Notes under the pieces: generated by a model
What the model was told of the DNA's origin: nothing
Databases searched by the model: none
What the model saw: only the letters and a program-made list of their open reading frames with translations
Origin: Curtobacterium sp. VKM Ac-2922
Lineage (GTDB): Bacteria; Actinomycetota; Actinomycetes; Actinomycetales; Microbacteriaceae
Assembly: GCF_022815645.1 (NCBI RefSeq)
Contig: NZ_JALGRO010000001.1
Span: 248,001-312,000 of the forward strand
DNA length: 64,000 bases
Direction: 5' to 3'
Program-made: the position numbers and the translations under genes
Shown: positions 57,537 to 64,000 of the stretch, piece by piece
How the letters are laid out: every line of letters starts with the position of its first letter
Numbering within the stretch: the stretch's first letter is position 1

Positions 57537-58807
57537 GCGTCCCGCTCCGGTGTCCCGGACGGCAGGCGCGCAACGACCGTCCATCCGCCGTCCGGCCGGG
57601 GTCCGGCGCGGAGTTCGCCGCCGACCGCGATGGCTCGTTCGCGCATGCCGATGATCCCGTTGCCGGACTCGCCGAACAGCGCGGGCGGCACCCCCGCGGC
57701 ACGGCGTGCGGAGTCGGACGCCGCGGTCGGCTCGTCCTCGACGACCAGGTCGACCACGTCCGTCCCGATGTCGAGCGTCAGGGTCGCGCGGTGGTCGGGC
57801 GCGTGCTTCATGACGTTCGTGATCGACTCTTGTGCGATGCGGAACGCGCTGCGGTCGACGACCCCGTCGATCGCTGACGGGTCGCCGTGGACCTCGGCCG
57901 TGACGTCGAGCCCGGCAGCACGAGCGCGCTCGACCAGGTCGGCCACGCGGGCGAGTCCGGGCGTCGGGGTGCGCTCGGCTCGGTCGGCGTCGACTGCTCG
58001 CAGGACACCCAGCACCCTCCGGAGCTCGACCAGGGCCTGCTTGCTCGTGTCGCGGATGCTCGTCAGGGCCTGCTGGGTCGGCTCGGGCAGTTCCCCGCCG
58101 AGGTGCAGCGCGACGCCGGCCTGCAGGTTGATCAGGGACATGCTGTGTGCGACCGAGTCGTGGAGCTCCCGCGCGATCCGCACGCGTTCGTCGTCGGCTC
58201 GCGCGCGTTCCGCCGCAGCGCGGGCACGACGTGCTTCGGTGGCACGCTGCACCCGCACCCGGACGACTTCGGTGATCGCGACGGTCGCGGTCAGCCAGGC
58301 GAGGCAGAGCGTCACGGTGGTGGTCGAGGCGAACGGGGCACGTCCGGTGAGCGTGTCCGCCCACGGCAACACGACCACCGCGATGCCCGCAGCAACCCAG
58401 ACGGCGACACGGTGACCGCGGAACCAGGCGTTCGCCAGGGCCATCGTGAGGGCCGCGACGAACGGGCCGCGCGGGCTGACGACGAGCGCGTAGCCGATCG
58501 TCGTACCGAGGCTCACCGCGAGGACTGCGACGGGCCACCGCCAGCGGAACGGCAGCGCGACGACGCCCGCGACGAGCAGGACGACGGCAAGCGGCCCGAC
58601 GTCGACCGGCTCGAGCCCCGGCCGGCCACCGCCTGCCCACGGCGGACCGGAACCGTCCCCGGCGCCCGACCACCGCGACGCGGCCAGGGTCACCACGATC
58701 TGGACGACCGCCACCGGGACGACCCGGCCGATGCGCGCGAACCGCAGCCGACCCGTGCGGCCGGTGAACGGCCGGTGCGGCTCGGCGGCCTGCGTGTCGG
58801 TGGTCAT
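57533..58807 (-). CDS. sensor histidine kinase
   Basis: Membrane histidine kinase, 424 residues. Several helices lie in the first 190 residues. ARELHDSVAHSMSLINLQ (about 212-229) is the HisKA_3 box, RIAQESITNVMKHAP the N-box and GNGIIGMRERAIA the G-box. The LINLQ ending resembles DesK/LiaS-like kinases. A TAGAGT -10-like sequence ends 8 nt before the ATG, so the transcript may be leaderless. A 16-bp palindrome lies 60 bp upstream. Confidence 0.92.
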   Translation of the reverse strand: MTTDTQAAEPHRPFTGRTGRLRFARIGRVVPVAVVQIVVTLAASRWSGAGDGSGPPWAGGGRPGLEPVDVGPLAVVLLVAGVVALPFRWRWPVAVLAVSLGTTIGYALVVSPRGPFVAALTMALANAWFRGHRVAVWVAAGIAVVVLPWADTLTGRAPFASTTTVTLCLAWLTATVAITEVVRVRVQRATEARRARAAAERARADDERVRIARELHDSVAHSMSLINLQAGVALHLGGELPEPTQQALTSIRDTSKQALVELRRVLGVLRAVDADRAERTPTPGLARVADLVERARAAGLDVTAEVHGDPSAIDGVVDRSAFRIAQESITNVMKHAPDHRATLTLDIGTDVVDLVVEDEPTAASDSARRAAGVPPALFGESGNGIIGMRERAIAVGGELRAGPRPDGGWTVVARLPSGTPERDA

Positions 58808-58866
58808 GCTCCGACTCTAGGGTCGAGCCTCCTCCGCGGCATCGGGCCGCGGGGGGACCTGTGGAC

Positions 58867-58882
58867 TACTCCCCGGGGAGTA
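58867..58882. promoter_or_regulatory. perfect 16-bp palindrome
   Basis: TACTCCCCGGGGAGTA lies between the divergent kinase and SHOCT genes, 60 bp from the kinase start. It is a candidate binding site for the linked response regulator. Confidence 0.5.
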
Positions 58883-58954
58883 CCGGCATGTGGAGGAGGC
58901 GCCGCCGTACGACCCCGGGAGCAGGCGGAAGTGGGCCTCGGCGACGGACGCGCC

Positions 58955-58971
58955 ACGGGCCTCCCGACCGG
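58955..58971. repeat. GCCTCC-type half element
   Basis: ACGGGCCTCCCGACCGG is a copy of the dispersed element arm in the 214-nt gap upstream of the SHOCT gene. Confidence 0.5.
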
Positions 58972-59021
58972 AGTCTTGGAGGGTCGCATCTGCGGCACCG
59001 GATCCGACCCAGGAGGTCACC

Positions 59022-59261
59022 ATGCTCACCACCCTCGCCGCCACCGCTCCGTACTGGCACGGCGGCGGATTCCCGTTCCCCGTCTTCCCCGTGTTCTTCT
59101 TCGTCGTGTTCCTGGTCCTGTTCCTGGTGGTCGGCGTCCTGCGCCGTGGGAGCTGGCGGGCACGCGCCGATGCCCGGTCGGTGCTGGCAGACCGCTTCGC
59201 CCGCGGCGAGATCAGCGCCGAGGAGTACCGCTCGCGGCTGTCCGAGCTCAGTCGGAAGTGA
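59022..59261 (+). CDS. SHOCT-domain small membrane protein
   Basis: A 79-residue protein with one strongly hydrophobic Phe/Val-rich helix (about 18-40). A C-terminal SHOCT motif follows (LADRFARGEISAEEYRSRLS, about 55-74), an oligomerisation segment common in short bacterial membrane proteins. AGGAGG precedes the ATG. The last 14 nt overlap the convergent gluconokinase gene. Role unknown. Confidence 0.85.
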   Translation: MLTTLAATAPYWHGGGFPFPVFPVFFFVVFLVLFLVVGVLRRGSWRARADARSVLADRFARGEISAEEYRSRLSELSRK

Positions 59262-59790
59262 CGGACGGCAGTGCGTCGAGGATCGCGGCGACGGTGTCGT
59301 CCACGGAACCGTGGATCGGGATCGACGCCGCGGCCTCGTCGGCCTGCGGGCGCTCGAGTGTGGCGAACTGCGAGTCGAGCAGGGAGTTCGGCATGTACTC
59401 GTGGTGCCGGTGCGACTGGCGCTCGGCGATGAGGTCCTGCGACCCGTCCAGGAACGCGATCACCAGGCCCGGCGCGCTCGTCCGCAGCCGGTCGCGATAG
59501 GCACGCTTCAGCGCGGAGTTCGCCATCACGCAGCGCTTCCCGCCTGCCTGAACCGCCGCGATGCGTGCAGCGCAGGCGTCGAGCCACGGCCAGCGGTCCT
59601 GGTCGGTCAGCGGGGTGCCCTGCCGCATCTTCTCCTTGTTGGCGGCGGGGTGCAGGTCGTCGGCGTCGATGAACTCGGCCGGCTCGCCGCGGGCGACGAG
59701 TGCGCGGGTGAGTGCCTCGCCCACCGTCGACTTGCCGGAGCCGGAGACCCCCATCACCAGGACGGGCGGGCGGACGGATCGGTCGCTCAT
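59248..59790 (-). CDS. gntK: gluconokinase
   Basis: Phosphorylates D-gluconate to 6-phosphogluconate, 180 residues. The P-loop is MGVSGSGKST (about 13-22). FIDADDLHPAANKEKM (about 40-55) and GTPLTDQDRWPWLDA (about 58-72) are GntK signatures that place the sugar, and HEYMPNSLLDSQFATLE is the lid region. It is divergent from gnd, whose product uses its product directly: a compact gluconate-to-ribulose-5-phosphate module. Confidence 0.93.
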   Translation of the reverse strand: MSDRSVRPPVLVMGVSGSGKSTVGEALTRALVARGEPAEFIDADDLHPAANKEKMRQGTPLTDQDRWPWLDACAARIAAVQAGGKRCVMANSALKRAYRDRLRTSAPGLVIAFLDGSQDLIAERQSHRHHEYMPNSLLDSQFATLERPQADEAAASIPIHGSVDDTVAAILDALPSVTSD

Positions 59791-59962
59791 CCCTCCACCG
59801 TAGGGAGACGGGTGAACACCATCCACAGGTTGCGGCAACACCCGTGCGGTCCCAAGCGTCGATCCGTAGGTTGGCCGCAGGACATCGGCACTGCGCTGGT
59901 GCAACGTGGCATCGCGCTGCTGCAGTGTGTGCGGGCGTCGCGACGTCAGGACGAAGGAGACC

Positions 59963-61423
59963 ATGGTGGCAGACAGCAACGGACAGGCGAACATCGGCGT
60001 GGTGGGGCTCGCGGTGATGGGGTCGAACCTCGCCCGCAACCTCGCGTCGCGCGAGGGCAACACGGTCGCGGTCTACAACCGCACGTACGCGCGCACCGAA
60101 GAACTCATGCAGGAGCACGGCGACGCCGGCTTCATCGCGTCCGAGTCGATCGACGACTTCGTCGCATCGCTCTCCAAGCCCCGCACCGCGATCATCATGG
60201 TGCAGGCCGGCAAGGGCACCGACGCCGTCATCGAGCAGCTCGCGGAGCGGTTCGAAGAGGGCGACATCATCGTCGACGGCGGCAACGCCAACTTCCACGA
60301 CACCATCCGCCGCGAGCACGACCTGCGCGACAAGGGCCTGAACTTCGTCGGTACCGGCATCTCCGGCGGCGAGGAAGGCGCGCTCAACGGCCCGTCGATC
60401 ATGCCCGGTGGCTCGAAAGAGGCCTGGGAGACCCTCGGCCCGATCCTGAAGTCGATCGCCGCGGTCGCCGAGGGCGAGCCGTGCGTGACCCACATCGGCA
60501 CCGACGGCGCCGGCCACTTCGTCAAGATGGTGCACAACGGCATCGAGTACGCCGACATGCAGCTCATCGCCGAGTCCTACGACCTGCTCCGCCGCGCCGG
60601 TGGGCACAGCGTCGACGAGCTCGTCCAGATCTACAGCAAGTGGAACGAGGGCGACCTCGAGTCCTACCTGATCGAGATCACCGGCCAGGTCCTCAAGCAG
60701 CAGGACGCCGACACCGGCAAGCCCCTGGTCGACGTCATCCGCGACGAAGCCGGCTCCAAGGGCACCGGCGTGTGGACGGTGCAGAACGCCGTCGGTCTCG
60801 GCATCCCCGTCTCGGGCATCGGCGAAGCCGTCTTCGCCCGTGCGGTGTCATCCAAGCCGTCACAGCGTGCCGCGGTCCAGCGGTCGGTGCAGAGCCGACC
60901 CGACATCGCGCAGGTCCCCGACACCTTCGAGGACGACGTCCGTGCCGCGCTCTACGCGTCGAAGGTCGTCGCGTACGCGCAGGGCTTCGACCTCATCATC
61001 GCCGGGGCCAAGGAGTACGACTGGGACATCAACCTCGGCAACATCGCCAAGATCTGGCGTGGCGGCTGCATCATCCGTGCGCAGTTCCTCAACCGCATCG
61101 TCGAGGCCTACGACAAGAACCCCGAGCTCGAGTCGCTGCTGGTGGACCCGTACTTCGCGAACGCCGTCGCCGAGGGCGAAGCCGCGTGGCGCCGCATCGT
61201 CGGCATCGCGGCCGCCTCCGGCATCCCGGCGCCGGGGTTCTCGTCCGCGCTGTCCTACTACGACTCGCTGGCGTCCGACCGCCTGCCCGCGTCGCTGATC
61301 CAGGGGCAGCGCGACTTCTTCGGCGCACACACCTACCAGCGCGTCGACAAGGACGGCACCTTCCACACGCTGTGGTCCGACGACGACCGTCGCGAGGTCG
61401 AGCAGGAGCCGTCGACGCACTAG
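59963..61423 (+). CDS. gnd: 6-phosphogluconate dehydrogenase, decarboxylating
   Basis: Oxidises 6-phosphogluconate to ribulose-5-phosphate and CO2, 486 residues. GVVGLAVMGSNLARNLA (about 12-28) is the nucleotide loop, and NRTYARTEEL follows the strand with the Arg/Thr expected for NADP. GISGGEEGA and GHFVKMVHNGIEYADMQ (catalytic Lys and Asn) are intact. The length fits the dimeric long form. The start is the ATG at 59963 behind AAGGAG. The 172-nt divergent region with gntK may hold a shared gluconate-responsive site. Confidence 0.97.
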   Translation: MVADSNGQANIGVVGLAVMGSNLARNLASREGNTVAVYNRTYARTEELMQEHGDAGFIASESIDDFVASLSKPRTAIIMVQAGKGTDAVIEQLAERFEEGDIIVDGGNANFHDTIRREHDLRDKGLNFVGTGISGGEEGALNGPSIMPGGSKEAWETLGPILKSIAAVAEGEPCVTHIGTDGAGHFVKMVHNGIEYADMQLIAESYDLLRRAGGHSVDELVQIYSKWNEGDLESYLIEITGQVLKQQDADTGKPLVDVIRDEAGSKGTGVWTVQNAVGLGIPVSGIGEAVFARAVSSKPSQRAAVQRSVQSRPDIAQVPDTFEDDVRAALYASKVVAYAQGFDLIIAGAKEYDWDINLGNIAKIWRGGCIIRAQFLNRIVEAYDKNPELESLLVDPYFANAVAEGEAAWRRIVGIAAASGIPAPGFSSALSYYDSLASDRLPASLIQGQRDFFGAHTYQRVDKDGTFHTLWSDDDRREVEQEPSTH

Positions 61424-61444
61424 CTGTCAGCGGCGCCGCGCTCG

Positions 61445-61476
61445 GGACGGGTCTCGCCACACGGCGGGACCCGTCC
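61445..61476. terminator. gnd hairpin terminator
   Basis: GGACGGGTCTCGCC and GGCGGGACCCGTCC form a 14-bp stem with one mismatch and a 4-nt loop, 21 nt after the gnd stop. Confidence 0.85.
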
Positions 61477-61480
61477 TGCG

Positions 61481-61600
61481 TCAGACCACGACGCGTGCGG
61501 CACCGACGCGTGGGGCACCGACGCTTGCGGCACCGACGCGTGGGGCACCGACGCGGCGGACGCCGACGCGTCTGGCGACGACGCGTCAGGCGACGATGCG
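61481..61600. repeat. 15-bp tandem repeat array spanning a stop codon
   Basis: Eight units of 15 bp (consensus near TGSGGCACCGACGCG) run from the gnd terminator into the 3' end of the next gene. The first and last units start with TCA, in-frame minus-strand stop codons 105 nt apart. Confidence 0.88.
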
Positions 61601-62218
61601 CTCCCGTGCCAGCTCCGCCAGCAGCCGTTCGAGCTTCGGACCTCGCCCCAGCAACCGCCGCGAGCCCGGCGCCGTCCGGACATGGAACGTGGCGACCGCC
61701 ATCGAGTCATCCGGCCGCACGTAGTGGACGGCGATCGCGCAGGCGTCCCGGTGACCCGGTGCCGGCACGTCCTCGAGTCCGATGTGCATCACCCGACTCC
61801 AGCGGATCACGAGCAGCCGGGTGGCCCGCCGCTCGTCGAGTTCCCACAGCGAGGCCTCGGTCGCGCCGAACGCCCACGTGACCCGCGGTCCGAGCGTCAC
61901 GTCGGAACGCTGCTCCTCGACCGCGGCGCGCAGCTCGGCCGTCGGCGCCGCGGGCACGAGCCACACGGTGGGGTCGATGCGACGGATCGCGAACGCCAGT
62001 GACTCGTCCTCGCGGCGACGACGCATCCCCTGCATGCGGATGACCCCGGCCAGGATGACCCCCACCCCGAAGGCGATCACGACGACCTCGGCGACACCGA
62101 ACGCGGTCATGTCGGCGTCGGGGCGCTGCGCGACGACGACGACCCGCGCCACCAGCAGCGCTCCCCACACGGCGACGATGACCCAGCGCACGGTCAGCAG
62201 TCGCCGGTCGGGTGACAT
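61586..62218 (-). CDS. hypothetical membrane protein with variable C-terminus
   Basis: A 210-residue protein with two adjacent helices near the N-terminus (about 9-26 and 41-60), followed by a charged soluble domain (RMQGMRRRREDESLAFAIRR; TWAFGATEASLWELDERRAT). Family not recognised, though the layout resembles PH-like bacterial membrane proteins. The start is the ATG at 62218. The stop codon lies in the last unit of a 15-bp repeat array; without it translation would continue 35 codons to the next stop at 61481. Confidence 0.68.
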   Translation of the reverse strand: MSPDRRLLTVRWVIVAVWGALLVARVVVVAQRPDADMTAFGVAEVVVIAFGVGVILAGVIRMQGMRRRREDESLAFAIRRIDPTVWLVPAAPTAELRAAVEEQRSDVTLGPRVTWAFGATEASLWELDERRATRLLVIRWSRVMHIGLEDVPAPGHRDACAIAVHYVRPDDSMAVATFHVRTAPGSRRLLGRGPKLERLLAELARERIVA

Positions 62219-62383
62219 CGGGCGGCGGGCGCGCGGGTCCCCGGGGACACGACCGCGACGCCTCAGCACACCCTGATCCTCGCACGCCAGCCCGGCCAGG
62301 GGCACCGCACCCCGGATGAACACGAACAGGACCCATGGCCGGGACGCGGCTGGGTCCCAGTCCGCCGGACGTACGATCGTCCC

Positions 62384-63949
62384 GTGCCTGCCCCTGGAAC
62401 GTCGATGCGGCCGCGCCTGCTGGCCGCGGTGTCGGGTGTCGTCGCCGCGCTCGCGTTCCTGGCGGTCGCCGAGCTCGCCGCCCTGTTCCTCGGCGGTGCC
62501 GGCAGCCCGCTCGTGGCGGTCGGCGGTGCGGTCATCGACCTGGCTCCGGCGGGGGCGAAGGACCTGATGGTCTCCCTGTTCGGTACGGGCGACAAGGTCG
62601 CGCTCTTCGTGCTGATGGGCGTCCTGATGGTCGCGATCTCGGCTGCCGCCGGGATCCTCGAACGACGCCGTCCCCCGTTCGGTGCGATGGTCTTCGCGCT
62701 CGGCGGTGCGCTGTCGTTGCTCGCCGTCACGACGCGCTCCGGATCGGGGATGTGGGACGGCCTGCCCTCGGTCGTCGGCGTCGGTGCGGCGATCGGTGTG
62801 CTCCGTCCACTCATCACCCGTCTGCGCCGCTGGGAGGCGGTCGCCGAGACCCCCACCCGGCAGGACGCCGCGCGCCCGGAACGCCGGGCGTTCCTGGCGT
62901 GGTCGGTGACCGCCGGAGCGCTGGCCCTGGTCGTCGGGACCGGCGCGCGGCTCGGCTCGGCCGCGATGCAACGCACGGCCGCCATCCGACGTGCGGTGCG
63001 CCTCCCGTCCCCCGCGACAGCGGCACCGGCCGTGCCGGCGGGATCGTCCCTCGACGTCAGCGGGATCACCCCGTACGTCACGCCGAACGCCGACTTCTAC
63101 CGGATCGACACGGCACTGCGTGTGCCGTCGATCGACCCGGCCGATTGGAGCCTGCGCATCCACGGCGCCGTCGAGCACGAGATCACGCTGACCTGGGACG
63201 AGCTGCTGGCGCTCCCGATGACCGAGCACATGGCAACACTGAGCTGCGTGTCGAACGAGGTCGGCGGTGACCTGATCGGCAATGCCCTGTGGCTCGGGTA
63301 CCCGATCCGCGACCTGCTGGCCCGCGCGAAGCCGACCGGGAACGCCGACATGGTGCTGTCCCGCAGCATCGACGGGTTCACCGCCGGCACACCCCTCGAC
63401 GTCCTGCAGGACACCGGCACCCAGGCACTGCTGGCCGTCGGCATGAACGGCGACCCGCTGCCCGCAGAGCACGGGTTTCCGGTCCGCATGGTCGTCCCGG
63501 GCCTGTTCGGGTACGTGTCCGCGACGAAGTGGGTCACCGAGATGGAGGTCACCCGCTTCGCCGACGCTCAGGGCTACTGGACGCCGCGCGGCTGGTCGGA
63601 GCGCGGACCGGTCAAGCTCGAGTCGCGGATCGACACCCCCGCCAACGGCACGAGCGTCACGGCCGGCGACCGGGTCGCGATCGCGGGCGTCGCCTGGCAG
63701 CCGCACGTCGGGGTCAAGGCCGTGCAGGTCAAGGTCGGCGGCGCGGACTGGCAGGACGCGGAACTCGCCGACTCGGTGTCGGCCGACACGTGGCGCCAGT
63801 GGGTGTACCGCTGGACCGCGACGTCCGGCAACCACGAGGTCCGCGTCCGCGCCGTCAGCACCGACGGTCAGGTGCAGACGAGCGTCGAACGCCCGCCCGC
63901 GCCCAACGGTGCGACGGGCTGGGACACGATCACGATCAGCGCGGGCTGA
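62384..63949 (+). CDS. membrane-anchored sulfite-oxidase-family molybdopterin oxidoreductase
   Basis: Predicted molybdenum-cofactor enzyme, 521 residues. The first 195 residues contain about five membrane helices. An oxidoreductase domain follows outside the membrane (FYRIDTALRVPSIDPADWSL). ATLSCVSNEVGG (about 284-295) contains the Cys that would bind molybdenum, and EHGFPVRMVVPGLFGYVSATKW is the conserved cofactor region. A C-terminal immunoglobulin-like dimerisation domain ends the protein. The GTG at 62384 is used. Electron acceptor and substrate are unknown; no heme domain is visible. Confidence 0.88.
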   Translation: MPAPGTSMRPRLLAAVSGVVAALAFLAVAELAALFLGGAGSPLVAVGGAVIDLAPAGAKDLMVSLFGTGDKVALFVLMGVLMVAISAAAGILERRRPPFGAMVFALGGALSLLAVTTRSGSGMWDGLPSVVGVGAAIGVLRPLITRLRRWEAVAETPTRQDAARPERRAFLAWSVTAGALALVVGTGARLGSAAMQRTAAIRRAVRLPSPATAAPAVPAGSSLDVSGITPYVTPNADFYRIDTALRVPSIDPADWSLRIHGAVEHEITLTWDELLALPMTEHMATLSCVSNEVGGDLIGNALWLGYPIRDLLARAKPTGNADMVLSRSIDGFTAGTPLDVLQDTGTQALLAVGMNGDPLPAEHGFPVRMVVPGLFGYVSATKWVTEMEVTRFADAQGYWTPRGWSERGPVKLESRIDTPANGTSVTAGDRVAIAGVAWQPHVGVKAVQVKVGGADWQDAELADSVSADTWRQWVYRWTATSGNHEVRVRAVSTDGQVQTSVERPPAPNGATGWDTITISAG

Positions 63950-63973
63950 CGCCGGCGGGTCCGGCAGGTCCGG

Positions 63974-64000
63974 TCGGGAGGCGCGGTGCGGGTCAGGCGG
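63974..64000. repeat. GGAGGC element at the window edge
   Basis: TCGGGAGGCGCGGTGC follows the molybdopterin oxidoreductase stop by about 25 nt and matches the left arm of the rpoC terminator element. The right arm would lie beyond the window. Confidence 0.5.

Noticed and set aside
59870-59940. CACTGC...GCAGTG inverted repeat between gntK and gnd as a GntR operator
   Set aside because: Arms are only 6 bp, far apart, and partly due to GCGCTG-type direct repeats; too weak to assign without binding data.

Overview
The window is very GC-rich, densely coded DNA from an actinobacterium. Several features point to the family Microbacteriaceae, with a Curtobacterium-like member as the best guess: TTG starts on rpoB and rpoC, a PadR regulator with a Gly/Phe/His-rich N-terminus, adjacent lhr and nei2-type genes, DUF4916, DUF1684 and CGNR proteins, and many gene pairs overlapping by 4 nt. 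The genus is inference. I see no tRNA, rRNA, CRISPR array, transposase, integrase or phage gene. The window looks like ordinary chromosome, with metabolic cassettes and small repeat elements between genes.

Left part (1-30 kb): an alpha/beta hydrolase with a Cys where Ser is expected, a HAD phosphatase and an amino-acid permease; a divergent LysE-type exporter/LysR regulator pair; a TetR/aldo-keto reductase pair with two operator-like palindromes between them; the lhr/nei2-type DNA repair unit facing an apparently autoregulated PadR gene; an esterase and a DUF4916 NUDIX protein; a CsbD protein; a DEAD-box RNA helicase with an RGG-type tail and a long leader; a GH114-like lipoprotein; a DUF1684-GntR unit; SRPBCC, GNAT, ComB-like and DUF427 genes; an NRAMP metal transporter with a palindromic candidate operator; then SprT, helical-repeat, YGQ-rich membrane and spermidine-synthase-like genes; and a three-gene unit of a CcdC-like membrane protein, a histidine kinase and a response regulator.

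Centre (30-43 kb): a PH-like membrane protein, then rpoB-rpoC behind a recognisable promoter and a leader of about 270 nt. The operon ends in a perfect 32-bp palindrome. Next is a histidine kinase/response regulator/secreted protein unit on the minus strand and a coiled-coil protein.

Right part (43-64 kb): the most coherent system is a hexuronate-utilisation locus (43.1-55.7 kb). A sugar ABC importer, three TIM-barrel epimerase-like proteins, a Gfo/Idh/MocA oxidoreductase, a fructuronate-reductase-like enzyme and a ManD-type mannonate dehydratase lie on the minus strand or close by. A LacI regulator and glucuronate isomerase (uxaC) read the opposite way. UxaC, UxuB-like and ManD form the route glucuronate -> fructuronate -> mannonate -> 2-keto-3-deoxygluconate, and the 167-bp divergent control region carries a four-half-site dyad. 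Beyond it lie a GNAT gene, a Doc/Fic gene whose catalytic motif is degenerate, a third kinase/regulator pair, a SHOCT protein, gluconokinase facing 6-phosphogluconate dehydrogenase, a membrane protein whose stop codon sits inside a 15-bp repeat array, and a membrane-anchored sulfite-oxidase-family protein.

Two families of short dispersed inverted-repeat elements (GGAGGC/GCCTCC and GTGCGAG/CTCGCAC) occupy many intergenic spaces, often between convergent genes. With the degenerate Doc locus and the hexuronate operator, they are the parts most worth a second look.
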